Below are positions 53,542 through 62,958 of a DNA stretch of 64,000 nucleotides, piece after piece. The notes under the pieces are model-generated. The model was not told the DNA's origin and searched no databases. It was given only the letters and a program-made list of their open reading frames with translations. This DNA comes from Bacteroidia bacterium 43-41 (GTDB taxonomy: Bacteria > Bacteroidota > Bacteroidia > Bacteroidales > Dysgonomonadaceae): NCBI GenBank assembly GCA_001898165.1, contig MKTD01000028.1, positions 186,001 through 250,000 of the forward strand, read 5' to 3'. Made by a program: the position numbers and the translations under genes. Every line of letters begins with the position of its first letter. The first letter of the stretch is position 1.

Positions 53542-54864
53542 ATGCAACTTATTTATCTTCTCATAGGTTTTATAACCGGTGGAACAATTGCCTGGATCAT
53601 AGCGACACTGCTCGTCAGATCGAAAATGAATGCCGAGCTCGTTGTTGCGTACGAAAAACTGAGATCAATGGAAGAAAATGAGGCGGAATTAAAAGAAGAT
53701 ATCGGCTCTTATAAGTTGGAATTGAAATCGAAAACTGATGAATTCAACGAAACCAACAAATTGCTTGCCACCTCTACTGCCGGATTTAACGCGCTGAAAG
53801 AAAAGCTGGAAACGCAAAAAATCGAAATGGAGGAGTTGCGAAAGCAATTCAACCTGGAGTTCGAGAACATCGCAGGGAAGATATTGGACGAAAAAACACA
53901 CAAGTTCACCCAAATGAATCAGGAGAACTTAGAGATCATTCTCAAACCGTTGGGTGAAAATATCGACTCGTTCCGGAAAAAAGTGGAAGAGGTTTACGTT
54001 ACCGAAGCCAAAGAAAGGTTTTCGTTGGGCGAAGAAGTAAAAAAGCTGAAGGAGTTGAACACGAAACTCAGCGAGGATGCTGTGAACCTGACCAATGCCC
54101 TGAAAGGAAGCTCTAAAACGCAAGGCGACTGGGGACAGATGATTTTGGAAAACATTCTTGAAAAGTCGGGTTTAACGCGCGACAGGGAATATTTCGTGCA
54201 AGAGTTCCTGAAAGACAGTGATGGCGCCTACCTCGTAAACGAGGATGGCAACAAGATGCAACCCGACGTAATTATCTCCTACCCAGACGACCGCAAGGTA
54301 ATTATCGATGCCAAGGTTTCACTCTCGGCTTATCTCCGTTACACGCAAGCCAATGAAGCGGGCGAACAAAATGCATGTATCAGGGAACACCTGCGCTCGG
54401 TAAGAAAACACATTGATGAGCTAAGCCGGAAAAGCTATCAGGATTATGCCGTAACACTGGATTTTGTGATGATGTTCGTTCCAAACGAACCGGCATATAT
54501 GCTTGCTTTGCAACATGATCCGGATCTCTGGCAGTACGCCTACGACAAAAAAATCCTGCTGATCAGCCCTACAAACCTGATTGCAGCGTTGAAACTGATT
54601 GTTGACCTGTGGAAGCGCGAATATCAAAATCGCAACGCGATAGAAATTGCCGAACGCGGGGCAAAACTGTACGATAAGTTTGTCGGGTTTATAAGTAATC
54701 TCGATAGAATCGGGAAAAACCTGGATCAGGCTCAAAACGCGTATAACGATGCCTACAAACAACTTTCTGCCGGAAACGACAATTTGGTTTTACAGACCCA
54801 GAAATTAAAAGATCTGGGAGTTAAAGCAAAAAAAAGTTTGCCGCAATCGTTGCTTGAAGGATAA
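53542..54864 (+). CDS. rmuC: DNA recombination protein RmuC
   Basis: The 440-residue protein has an N-terminal membrane anchor (IYLLIGFITGGTIAWIIATL), a long coiled-coil (about 30-190) and the RmuC nuclease-like domain (about 200-400: GDWGQMILENILEKSGL, PDVIISYPDDRKVIIDAKVS, FVMMFVPNEPAYMLALQ). RmuC limits DNA inversions and probably processes DNA. It lies in the rightward run between ribBA and kbl. The bases AGAAACTGTTTC next to the ribBA stop resemble a repeat terminus but are too short to call. Confidence 0.92.
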   Translation: MQLIYLLIGFITGGTIAWIIATLLVRSKMNAELVVAYEKLRSMEENEAELKEDIGSYKLELKSKTDEFNETNKLLATSTAGFNALKEKLETQKIEMEELRKQFNLEFENIAGKILDEKTHKFTQMNQENLEIILKPLGENIDSFRKKVEEVYVTEAKERFSLGEEVKKLKELNTKLSEDAVNLTNALKGSSKTQGDWGQMILENILEKSGLTRDREYFVQEFLKDSDGAYLVNEDGNKMQPDVIISYPDDRKVIIDAKVSLSAYLRYTQANEAGEQNACIREHLRSVRKHIDELSRKSYQDYAVTLDFVMMFVPNEPAYMLALQHDPDLWQYAYDKKILLISPTNLIAALKLIVDLWKREYQNRNAIEIAERGAKLYDKFVGFISNLDRIGKNLDQAQNAYNDAYKQLSAGNDNLVLQTQKLKDLGVKAKKSLPQSLLEG

Positions 54865-54890
54865 AAGATAATTATTAAATAAAAACTATT

Positions 54891-56078
54891 ATGTACAAAA
54901 AAATGCAACAACACCTGCAAAGCGAATTAGCCGCTATCCGGGAAGCAGGGCTTTACAAAAACGAGCGGATTATCGTAACGCCTCAAAAGGCAGAGATCAA
55001 AGTAAAATCAGGCCAGGAAGTGCTGAACTTTTGCGCCAATAACTACCTGGGGTTGTCGGACAATAAACAACTGATTGAGGCTGCAAAAAATGCTCTCGAT
55101 GAGCGCGGATACGGAATGTCATCCGTGCGTTTCATCTGCGGGACGCAAGATCTCCACAAAGAACTGGAGGCCTCTATCAGTGAATTTTTTAAAACGGAAG
55201 ACACCATTTTATACGCCGCTTGTTTCGATGCCAACGGCGGACTGTTCGAGCCCTTATTCACCGAAGAAGACGCCATTATTTCGGATGCACTTAACCACGC
55301 ATCCATTATCGACGGAGTCCGTCTTTGCAAAGCCAAACGCTATCGCTATGCCAACGCCGATATGGCCGACCTGGAAGCAAAGTTACAGGAAGCGCAAGCG
55401 CAACGCTTTCGCATCATCGCAACGGATGGTGTTTTCTCGATGGACGGGAATGTAGCTCCCATCGATAAAATAATGGAATTAGCCGAAAAATATGATGCGC
55501 TGGTGATGATCGATGAAAGCCATTCGGCGGGGGTTGTCGGGAAAACCGGACGCGGCGTCACCGAAAAATACAACTGCATGGGAAAAGCGGAAATCATCAC
55601 AGGAACCCTTGGAAAAGCGTTTGGCGGCGCCATAGGCGGCTTCACTACCGGACGCAAAGAAATTATCGATATGCTCCGCCAGCGTTCACGCCCCTATCTT
55701 TTCTCCAACTCTATTCCTCCTTTGGTGGCAGCTGCAGGAATCAAGGCTTTTGGCTTGCTCCGGGAATCGAACGATCTGCAAGACAAATTACACGAGAATG
55801 TCGATTACTTTGTGGCAAAAATGAAAGAAGCCAATTTCGATATCAAGCCTACCCAATCGGCTATTTGTGCCGTAATGCTCTACGATGCCAAGCTGTCACA
55901 GGAATTTGCGTCAGAACTGCTCGATGAAGGTATTTACGTTACCGGATTCTATTATCCCGTGGTTCCGAAAGGGGAAGCGCGCATCCGTGTTCAACTATCC
56001 GCCGGACACAAACGCGAACACCTGGACAAAGCCATTGCAGCGTTTACAAAAGTTGGCAGGAAGCTGAATGTAATTTAA
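54891..56078 (+). CDS. kbl: Glycine C-acetyltransferase (2-amino-3-ketobutyrate CoA ligase)
   Basis: The 395-residue PLP enzyme cleaves 2-amino-3-ketobutyrate with CoA to glycine and acetyl-CoA. Motifs include [25 protein letters not shown], the cofactor-binding [15 protein letters not shown] and the PLP lysine in [16 protein letters not shown]. Length matches E. coli Kbl. It is followed after 28 bases by tdh, the enzyme before it in the pathway, so the two form the threonine-to-glycine operon. Confidence 0.95.
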   Translation: MYKKMQQHLQSELAAIREAGLYKNERIIVTPQKAEIKVKSGQEVLNFCANNYLGLSDNKQLIEAAKNALDERGYGMSSVRFICGTQDLHKELEASISEFFKTEDTILYAACFDANGGLFEPLFTEEDAIISDALNHASIIDGVRLCKAKRYRYANADMADLEAKLQEAQAQRFRIIATDGVFSMDGNVAPIDKIMELAEKYDALVMIDESHSAGVVGKTGRGVTEKYNCMGKAEIITGTLGKAFGGAIGGFTTGRKEIIDMLRQRSRPYLFSNSIPPLVAAAGIKAFGLLRESNDLQDKLHENVDYFVAKMKEANFDIKPTQSAICAVMLYDAKLSQEFASELLDEGIYVTGFYYPVVPKGEARIRVQLSAGHKREHLDKAIAAFTKVGRKLNVI

Positions 56079-56106
56079 ACTCATAACTTATAATTCACAA
56101 CTCATT

Positions 56107-57132
56107 ATGAAAGCCTTAGTAAAACTACGCCCCGAAAAGGGAATATGGATGCAAGAGGTACCCGTTCCTGAAATCGGAGTGAACGATGTTCTCATCAGAA
56201 TTAAAAAAACCGCTATCTGCGGAACCGATTTGCACATTTATAAATGGGACGATTGGGCGCAAAAAACCATAAAAACCCCCATGACCATCGGTCACGAATA
56301 TGTGGGCGAAATTGTGGATATGGGAAGCGGGGTGAAAAACCTGAAAACAGGCGACCGTGTTACGGGCGAAGGACATATTGCCTGCGGACACTGCCGCAAC
56401 TGTCGCCGCGGGAAGCTACACGTTTGTGAAAACACCATCGGTGTGGGCGTAAACCGCGATGGCGCCTTTGCCGAATACTTGTCGCTCCCGGCGGAAAATG
56501 TAGTTAAACTGGACTCCCGCATTCCCGATGAAATTGCTTCCATTATGGATCCGTTCGGAAATGCCACGCATACGGCGTTATCTTTCCCGCTCATTGGAGA
56601 AGATGTGCTTATCACAGGGGCCGGCCTCATCGGGAGCATGGCAACCGCTATTTGTCGTTTTGCAGGCGCCAGGTACATTGTAGTCAGCGACCTGAATGAT
56701 TACCGGCTGGATATAGCCCGAAGAATGGGCGCAACACTCACCGTTAATCCTACGAAAGGAGAATCCATTAAACAAGCCGTCGAAAAATTAGGTATGCGCG
56801 GCTTTGACGTAGGGTTGGAAATGTCCGGCTCCCCGGCAGCATTCCGCGAAATGATTGCCAATATGTACAACGGTTCAAAAATATCGTTGCTGGGTATTCT
56901 GCCTAACAACACAACCGTTGAATGGAACGATATTATCTTTAAAGCGCTTACACTGAAGGGGATTTACGGTCGTGAGATGTGGGAGACCTGGTATCAGATG
57001 GAGCAAATGCTGATTTCCGGAATTGACCTGACTCCCGTTATCACGCATCGTTTCTCCATCGACGAGTACCAAAAAGGTTTCGATGTGATGGAAAGCGGAG
57101 AATGTGGAAAAGTAATCCTCAGTTGGGATTAG
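56107..57132 (+). CDS. tdh: L-threonine 3-dehydrogenase
   Basis: The 341-residue zinc- and NAD-dependent dehydrogenase oxidises L-threonine to 2-amino-3-ketobutyrate. It shows the catalytic-zinc motif [12 protein letters not shown] and GHEYVGEIV, the structural-zinc site [15 protein letters not shown], and the Rossmann motif [18 protein letters not shown]. Kbl just upstream completes the pathway, so threonine yields glycine and acetyl-CoA. The gap to kbl carries a short AT repeat (56079-56103). Confidence 0.96.
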   Translation: MKALVKLRPEKGIWMQEVPVPEIGVNDVLIRIKKTAICGTDLHIYKWDDWAQKTIKTPMTIGHEYVGEIVDMGSGVKNLKTGDRVTGEGHIACGHCRNCRRGKLHVCENTIGVGVNRDGAFAEYLSLPAENVVKLDSRIPDEIASIMDPFGNATHTALSFPLIGEDVLITGAGLIGSMATAICRFAGARYIVVSDLNDYRLDIARRMGATLTVNPTKGESIKQAVEKLGMRGFDVGLEMSGSPAAFREMIANMYNGSKISLLGILPNNTTVEWNDIIFKALTLKGIYGREMWETWYQMEQMLISGIDLTPVITHRFSIDEYQKGFDVMESGECGKVILSWD

Positions 57133-57138
57133 TAGCTT

Positions 57139-58182
57139 CTAACTTTCGGTTATGGTAATTATCTGAAAGTCCCTGTCCAATTCGAGATGAATGATGTATC
57201 CCGAAACGGTTTTCTGTTGTCCGCCCTCGGTAAATGATTTTTGAACAGGAACATTTACCTTGTAATGTTCAATCAACGTTTTTTCATACGCTACTGCACT
57301 TATGTCCGGTAGGAATTTAATGGTTGGAGCTTGTGTCCTCGCTCCCGAGATAATCAAGTCTCCAACTATTTTTTCACGTTGCCCTCCACCGGAGTTGAAA
57401 AATCGAAAAACCACAGGAGCCAGGTATTTACTTATTTCATTGGCATTAAGAGCAGATAATGCCGTAAAAAATCCGTCAACGGTGAGCCTGATACTGTCCA
57501 AATCGCTTTGTGTAACCGGAAACGACTGAAACAGCATCTCGTATCTTTCCTGAGCATTGCCAAAGTAGTCGCCCGGAATTTCTCCGCTTTGCGACATAAC
57601 CATATAGTTGGAATAACTTTCCACGGTATTATCGTTTAGTGTAGCCACCCAGGTAAGCGAATCCAATCGCTTTTTCACTAACGGTTGGTAAGGGCTTTGA
57701 GGATATTGCGTCAAAAAGTCACGTAACTCCGCACCGTTTTCGGAGGTTTGTAATTTCCTCCAGAGCTCCGCTTCGTTTTCTTTGAGTTTCATCAGGCTTT
57801 CCTCTGCCAGGTTGTAACATTTTCCTTTTGGAAATGCCTGCATATAGGTCAGGTACCCGCTTACCGTATTCTCTTTCACAGCCATATCCCATAGCGACCT
57901 GTCTAAATTGCCTTTTCTCACTGTATTCCCGTAATAAAAGAACCCGGCAACCAGCAAAACACCCAATACAAGCAACCCCACAAATAAATTTCGCCTGACA
58001 TCGATACTCTCCTCTACCGGTTCCTGCCCAGCAGAGGCCTGGCCAATCATCACAGTATCAATCCTTTCTTTTTCTGCGGGAACATCAACTTCATATTCCT
58101 TTTCTATCTTTTCTTTGCAGTGGCTGCAAAACAATGCTTTTTCCGGTTTACTCTTTCCACAAAGCGGGCAAAATTGAGACAT
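57139..58182 (-). CDS. Zinc-ribbon membrane protein, unknown
   Basis: The 347-residue protein has an N-terminal zinc ribbon (C5, C8, C19, C22 in CPLCGKSKPEKALFCSHC), a transmembrane helix near residues 67-88 (NLFVGLLVLGVLLVAGFFYY) and a large extracytoplasmic domain with two similar helical-repeat segments (WDMAVKENTVSGYLTYMQAF and VATLNDNTVESYSNYMVMSQ) and a C-terminal NTF2-like part. It probably senses or scaffolds at the inner membrane. It converges with tdh, leaving 6 bases between stops. Confidence 0.75.
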   Translation of the reverse strand: MSQFCPLCGKSKPEKALFCSHCKEKIEKEYEVDVPAEKERIDTVMIGQASAGQEPVEESIDVRRNLFVGLLVLGVLLVAGFFYYGNTVRKGNLDRSLWDMAVKENTVSGYLTYMQAFPKGKCYNLAEESLMKLKENEAELWRKLQTSENGAELRDFLTQYPQSPYQPLVKKRLDSLTWVATLNDNTVESYSNYMVMSQSGEIPGDYFGNAQERYEMLFQSFPVTQSDLDSIRLTVDGFFTALSALNANEISKYLAPVVFRFFNSGGGQREKIVGDLIISGARTQAPTIKFLPDISAVAYEKTLIEHYKVNVPVQKSFTEGGQQKTVSGYIIHLELDRDFQIITITES

Positions 58183-58198
58183 ATTGTTCTATTTAATT

Positions 58199-58447
58199 CA
58201 GAAACTGTTTTGAATTTTTTATGCACTGTTTTATAGAAACCGTTTAAATTTCTTACAAAAGAGGACAATAAAGATATCTTCGCCTTCAAAAAGTATTTTT
58301 GTATTCTTCTCCCTTTTATTTGGCTCAAATAGCCCGAATTGATTTGGATTTTCATTTCGCATCGTATAGCAGGACGCGAAAAAGGGCACAAAACAGCATA
58401 AAAGAGAGAAGTGCAACTATAATTCGTGAAATTCAAAACAGTTTCTC
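58199..58447. repeat. MITE-like repeat, copy B (with internal insertion)
   Basis: A 249-base element bounded by CAGAAACTGTTTTGAATTTT and AAATTCAAAACAGTTTCTC, an inverted pair. It is in the same orientation as the 26.7-kb copy and opposite to the 50.15-kb copy. The shared parts include ATGCACTGTTTTATAG, GATTTGGATTTTC, CGTATAGC, CGCGAAAAAGGGCA and ACTATAATTCGT. About 100 bases between 58237 and 58343 are absent from copy A and look like an insertion, beginning AAACCGTTTAAATTTC. It fills most of the gene-free gap 58183-58550. Confidence 0.75.
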
Positions 58448-58496
58448 AGACAAAGATAAAAAATGCACAGCAATAAAGAGAAAAAAACGACCTGTT

Positions 58497-58527
58497 TTTG
58501 TAAAGAGCATCAAAGTTTGTATATTTG
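58497..58527 (+). promoter_or_regulatory. Promoter of the GNAT-dgkA-helicase operon
   Basis: TTTG (58497-58500) and TATATTTG (58520-58527) are 19 bases apart; the GNAT ATG follows 23 bases later. Confidence 0.75.
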
Positions 58528-58550
58528 GAAGTTCATAAATAACCGCCCAA

Positions 58551-59060
58551 ATGATCGAAATTATTCGTGCAAACAAAAATCATATCAAGGATATCCAGGA
58601 TGTATCGGACGTGGCCTGGCCACACACTTTTAAAGAAGTTTTATCACCCGGGCAGATCAGGTATATGATGGACTGGATGTACAGCAATGAGTCGTTGCAA
58701 GAACAGATGGATGTAAAAGATCATCACTATTTCCTGGCAAAAGAGAACGATAAATTTTTGGGATATATGTCCATACAACATAATTGCGAAAACACCGGTA
58801 AAACCAAAATCCATAAAATCTATATTTTGCCCGACATGCAAAAGAGAGGTATCGGCAAACAGTTGCTCAACACGGCAATCAACGAAGCCCGCAAGCAAAG
58901 CAATACAGCCATTTATCTGAATGTGAACAAATATAACGAAAGCGCCATCGGATTTTATAAAAAAAGTGGTTTTTTTCTCGTCAAAGAAGAAGTGATCGAT
59001 ATAGGAAACGGTTTTGTGATGGATGATTATGTATTTGAAAAAGAGATTGTTTATGAATAA
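58551..59060 (+). CDS. GNAT-family N-acetyltransferase
   Basis: The 169-residue enzyme has the acetyl-CoA-binding motif A IHKIYILPDMQKRGIGKQLL and motif B YNESAIGFYKKSGFFLVKEE. It transfers acetyl from acetyl-CoA to an unknown amine. It is the first gene of a tight rightward operon: its stop overlaps the dgkA start region by eight bases. Confidence 0.88.
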   Translation: MIEIIRANKNHIKDIQDVSDVAWPHTFKEVLSPGQIRYMMDWMYSNESLQEQMDVKDHHYFLAKENDKFLGYMSIQHNCENTGKTKIHKIYILPDMQKRGIGKQLLNTAINEARKQSNTAIYLNVNKYNESAIGFYKKSGFFLVKEEVIDIGNGFVMDDYVFEKEIVYE

Positions 59061-59421
59061 TTTTTGTAAAAAACGCACAGATAGTTTTAAATACGCCTTT
59101 CAAGGTGCAGCAACACTATTCCACGAAACGCCCAATGCGATAATTCACCTTATAATGGCCATTTTAGGGGTCCTTCTGGGGTTTATCTTTTCAATTTCCG
59201 CTACGGAATGGCTGGCAATAATTATCGTTATTGGATTGGTTTTCGCGTTGGAAGCCGTAAATACGTCCATAGAATCGCTTGCCGACTTTGTTTCAAAAGA
59301 GCGGAACGAGTCGATTAAAAAGGTGAAAGATCTGGCTGCTGCAAGCGTTTTAATAGCCTCTATGGCTGCATTGGCCATAGGAATTTTGGTTTTTCTGCCG
59401 AAGATTATTGAGTTATTTTAA
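59053..59421 (+). CDS. dgkA: Diacylglycerol/undecaprenol kinase family (DgkA)
   Basis: The 122-residue integral membrane kinase has three helices and the DgkA signature EAVNTSIESLADFV (about residues 70-83), plus the N-terminal DSFKYAFQGAATLF. In this phylum such short forms most likely phosphorylate undecaprenol or diacylglycerol. I choose base 59053 (MNNFCKKRTDS) because an upstream start at 59023 lies deep inside the GNAT gene. The helicase gene follows after 5 bases. Confidence 0.9.
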   Translation: MNNFCKKRTDSFKYAFQGAATLFHETPNAIIHLIMAILGVLLGFIFSISATEWLAIIIVIGLVFALEAVNTSIESLADFVSKERNESIKKVKDLAAASVLIASMAALAIGILVFLPKIIELF

Positions 59422-59426
59422 ACATA

Positions 59427-62400
59427 ATGCCGGATTACACAACGTACCTTACGGAGATACAAGAAATTTCAAAATCGGAGTTAACTTTTAACGACAAACT
59501 TTTCGAACTAAAAAAGTTGTTGGAACGGTTGTCGAGGGAACTGACTTCCGGCGAATCCATTCAGTTTCCCACTCTCTTTTCACGGTTAGTGTTTTTAGCT
59601 CAAAAACATCAACTTCACAAACAATTGGAGTGGCAACTGCAAAATCTGCGCGTCCGGGCGAAAGAGATCAGAAAAAAGAGAGAAGATTTGTCAGGGATCG
59701 AGTATCGGCAACACGAAAGAGCGCTGCTCAACTTTCTGGAACTCCTTTCGGGCAACAAAATTAATCCGGATGAAAATCTTAGACTTGCCCCTCAACCCAT
59801 TCACAAAGGAGGGACACTGCGTGTACAGGTTCAGCATATCGACAAGGAAAAATCTGAAATCCGGTGTCTGGCAGAAGAACATCCGGGAACAGTGGTGACG
59901 GTTAAATACAGCCCGATAGAAAAAATTTGGGAAGGTGCGCAGCTCAACCTGATAGATTTTTTGGTGGACAAGAACGGAAGTTTAATTCCCAAACTCATCG
60001 TTTTGGAACCCGATTACCTGATAGACGCTTCAGCTGTCGCGGAGTGTTTTCACGATTATTGCACTACGCCGATGCACTATTTCAGAAATAAGTTCGAAAC
60101 ACTCGAAAACCGCTCATACATCCTGCTGGGTAATCTGGCAAACCTTTTTCTGGACGAATTGATTTTTGCGCAAAACCCCGATGAAGTTAATTTCGGCGAA
60201 ACTTTTCTCAAATCATTCAAACAATTGCCTTTCGAATATGCAAGTTGCCAGGACATCGCCTCGAATGAAGATTTTCGTGATTTTATGAAAAAAGCGCACT
60301 TGCAGTTCGAAAACATCAAGCGGGTAATTATCGAAGATTTTCCACAGAGAAAAATAGATGTGCACAAATGTACGCTCGAACCCTCTTTTTTCAGCGAGAA
60401 ATATGGTTTTCAAGGACGGCTGGACTTACTGCACATCAACAAGAACGAGTATAAAATTGTAGAACTGAAATCGGGAAAACTCCCCTATCCTGCTTATGAC
60501 CCGGGAAAAATTGCCCTTAACCACGAAGTTCAAACAGGGGTTTACCGATTGATGACCGAAAGCGTATTCAGTGTGCCCCCACGTCAGGTAGAGGCCGCCA
60601 TTTTATACTCATCGGGAAACATTCCGGGAACAAATTTGCGTTTTGCTGCCGAATTCCAACAGTTGGAAAAAGAGATCATCAACGTCAGGAATCACATTGT
60701 CGCCTATGAACATACCGTGGTGAACGGCGACAACGATACTGTAGCGCAACTGTTTGATGAACTTTATGCCACAACCGGTTTCGCACGGGATACCGCTAAA
60801 TTTTACATGCGGAAAATAGAAGATTTCAAATCGGTTCTGCGGCAATGCACACCCACGGAGTTGAGCTACTTTTACCGATACATCCGTTTTGTTTCGAGAG
60901 AGCTGTACCTGCAAAAAATTGGCGATATAGAATACGAGTCGCCCACCGGTGCGGCTTCGTTATGGAACAGTGACTTTGCCGAACGCGCCGAGGCATTAGA
61001 CGTCTTGTTCGATTTATCCATCGAGTCGATTGACGATTCGGGGAACGACATGAAAATTATTTTTCGCCGAAATCATGTTGACAACGAAATCACAAACTTC
61101 CGCGAAGGTGAAATCTGTATCGTTTATCCGCGACAAAACGAACAGGATACTGTTCTCAACAAGCAAATCATAAAAGGCAACATAGCGGCAATCTCCAAAG
61201 AATTTACCGAAATCCGCTTCCGAAACAAACAACGAAATCACTCGTTCTTTAACGAAAACAGGCTTTGGGCAGTTGAACACGACACGTTGGACACATCGTA
61301 CAACAGTATGTATAAGAGTCTGTTTACTTTTCTGAACGCCGAAAAACAGCAACGGGATTTGTTGTTGGGAGTTACAGAGCCAAGAGCAGAAAAAAATGAG
61401 ACAGAAAACATCAATTATCCCGAAAACATTATCCGGAAAGCCATGGCCGCCGAAGATTATTTCCTGATTATCGGCCCGCCCGGAACCGGAAAAACATCCA
61501 TCTTTGCCCGACGGCTGATTGAAGAGCTTTGTGCGAAAAAGAACACCAATATATTGGTTTTGGCCTATACGAATCGTGCTGTCGATGAACTTTGTGAAGT
61601 CATAAACTCCGACAAGTTTATCCGTGTGGGAACAGAACTTTCGTGCGCCGGGAAATATCGCGAGCGGTTGTTGCAAAACATCTCCGGAAAAGCCAAAAAT
61701 CGGGAATCGCTGCTGCAGGAAATTCAGGACACCCCTGTTTTTGTTTCCACATTGGCATCGATAACTGGAAAATCGGAGCTTTTCAACCTGAAAAAGTTCG
61801 ATGTGGCCATTATTGATGAAGCATCGCAAATCCTGGAGCCACAAATCATCGGGTTACTGCCCCGTTTCGATAAATTTATTATGATCGGCGACCACAATCA
61901 GTTGCCTGCTATCGTCTTGCAAAAAAAACAGTTCTCTGCCATCCGCGAACCCGAACTAACCGGAATAGGAATTACCAACTGTGCGCATTCCCTTTTTGAA
62001 CGGCTACTACGTAACTGCATTAAAAACAACTGGACACACGCGTATGCCCAACTGACCATTCAGGGTAGGATGCACGAGCAAATAGCAGCGTTCCCCTCCA
62101 TCCATTTTTATCCACAAACCCTTTTGCCGGCGCTGGAATGGCAATCTCAACCGTGGGAATCATCGTTCCCCTACACCGATAATATTTTTCTACAGAACGT
62201 ATCAAAAAACCGGATGGCATTTTTTTCGACCGAACAACTATGTTCGCCAAACATTTCATCGAAAACAAATGACAATGAAGCGGAGATCGTGGTGGAGATC
62301 ATAAGATCCATTACGAAGGTTTATGCGCACGATAAGCGGAATTTTGACACACGGAATATCGGGATCATTGTACCGTACCGGAATCAAATCGCACTCATCA

Positions 62401-62729
62401 AGCACAAACTTGTGGAAGCAAACATTGCAGCGTATGAAAATATCATGGTGGATACGGTAGAGCGTTTTCAAGGCAGCCAGCGCGATGTCATCGTTATTTC
62501 CTTCTGCGTGAATAAACCGTATCAATTGAATTTCCTGTGCAACCTGAACGACGAGGCAACCGTTGACCGGAAACTGAACGTTTCGCTCACACGTGCCCGC
62601 CAACAACTGTTTATGGTGGGGAATCGCCAGATACTCAAAAAGCATCCCGTTTACGCTACGTTAATAAATTTTTTGAAAGAGAAAACAGCAATTGTAAAAG
62701 ATACTACCGGGGTTAACTCAACGAAATAG
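59427..62729 (+). CDS. Dna2-like nuclease-helicase (PD-(D/E)XK plus superfamily 1 helicase)
   Basis: The 1100-residue protein has a nuclease-like region around residues 200-400 (GFQGRLDLLHINKNEYKIVE followed by LKSGK, the D..ELK pattern of the Cas4/RecB-type PD-(D/E)XK fold) and a superfamily 1B UPF1/DNA2-type helicase: Walker A IIGPPGTGKTS (near 681), AYTNRAVDEL, Walker B VAIIDEASQ (near 794), GDHNQLPA, and VDTVERFQGSQRDVIVIS and NVSLTRARQQLFMVGN near the end. An early CFHDYC may bind a cluster but the full four-cysteine Dna2 set is not evident. It is the third gene of an operon with a GNAT and dgkA. It is probably a DNA end-processing or repair enzyme. Confidence 0.85.
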   Translation: MPDYTTYLTEIQEISKSELTFNDKLFELKKLLERLSRELTSGESIQFPTLFSRLVFLAQKHQLHKQLEWQLQNLRVRAKEIRKKREDLSGIEYRQHERALLNFLELLSGNKINPDENLRLAPQPIHKGGTLRVQVQHIDKEKSEIRCLAEEHPGTVVTVKYSPIEKIWEGAQLNLIDFLVDKNGSLIPKLIVLEPDYLIDASAVAECFHDYCTTPMHYFRNKFETLENRSYILLGNLANLFLDELIFAQNPDEVNFGETFLKSFKQLPFEYASCQDIASNEDFRDFMKKAHLQFENIKRVIIEDFPQRKIDVHKCTLEPSFFSEKYGFQGRLDLLHINKNEYKIVELKSGKLPYPAYDPGKIALNHEVQTGVYRLMTESVFSVPPRQVEAAILYSSGNIPGTNLRFAAEFQQLEKEIINVRNHIVAYEHTVVNGDNDTVAQLFDELYATTGFARDTAKFYMRKIEDFKSVLRQCTPTELSYFYRYIRFVSRELYLQKIGDIEYESPTGAASLWNSDFAERAEALDVLFDLSIESIDDSGNDMKIIFRRNHVDNEITNFREGEICIVYPRQNEQDTVLNKQIIKGNIAAISKEFTEIRFRNKQRNHSFFNENRLWAVEHDTLDTSYNSMYKSLFTFLNAEKQQRDLLLGVTEPRAEKNETENINYPENIIRKAMAAEDYFLIIGPPGTGKTSIFARRLIEELCAKKNTNILVLAYTNRAVDELCEVINSDKFIRVGTELSCAGKYRERLLQNISGKAKNRESLLQEIQDTPVFVSTLASITGKSELFNLKKFDVAIIDEASQILEPQIIGLLPRFDKFIMIGDHNQLPAIVLQKKQFSAIREPELTGIGITNCAHSLFERLLRNCIKNNWTHAYAQLTIQGRMHEQIAAFPSIHFYPQTLLPALEWQSQPWESSFPYTDNIFLQNVSKNRMAFFSTEQLCSPNISSKTNDNEAEIVVEIIRSITKVYAHDKRNFDTRNIGIIVPYRNQIALIKHKLVEANIAAYENIMVDTVERFQGSQRDVIVISFCVNKPYQLNFLCNLNDEATVDRKLNVSLTRARQQLFMVGNRQILKKHPVYATLINFLKEKTAIVKDTTGVNSTK

Positions 62730-62817
62730 CCGGATTGCGCTTCAACAACTCGTGCTGCACTTCAACAAAAAAAATAAACTTTAAGCCTGAGGAGTTTTTT
62801 GTTAGAATAAATTTTTG

Positions 62818-62825
62818 TAATTTTG
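62818..62825 (+). promoter_or_regulatory. -7 box of tRNA-Gln
   Basis: TAATTTTG matches TAnnTTTG and ends 11 bases before the tRNA. Confidence 0.6.
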
Positions 62826-62836
62826 TGCCCAGAAAT

Positions 62837-62907
62837 TGTCTTATGGTGTAATGGTAGCACAACAGATTCTGGTCCTGTTTGTCCAGGTTCGAATCCTGGT
62901 AAGACAA
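62837..62907 (+). tRNA. tRNA-Gln (anticodon CTG)
   Basis: A 71-nt cloverleaf: acceptor TGTCTTA/TAAGACA, D stem GTGT/GCAC, anticodon loop TTCTGGT (CTG, reads CAG), T stem CCAGG/CCTGG with loop TTCGAAT. The last anticodon-stem pair (A-C) is unpaired. CCA is not encoded. Confidence 0.94.
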
Positions 62908-62920
62908 CAATTTAAGAATC

Positions 62921-62950
62921 AGACTGTTGGCAAAAACCGACAGTCTTTTT
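62921..62950 (+). terminator. Terminator after tRNA-Gln
   Basis: AGACTGTTGG pairs with CCGACAGTCT (one G-A mismatch region at the top, loop CAAAAA) and is followed by TTTTTTATTT. Confidence 0.88.
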
Positions 62951-62958
62951 TATTTCAT

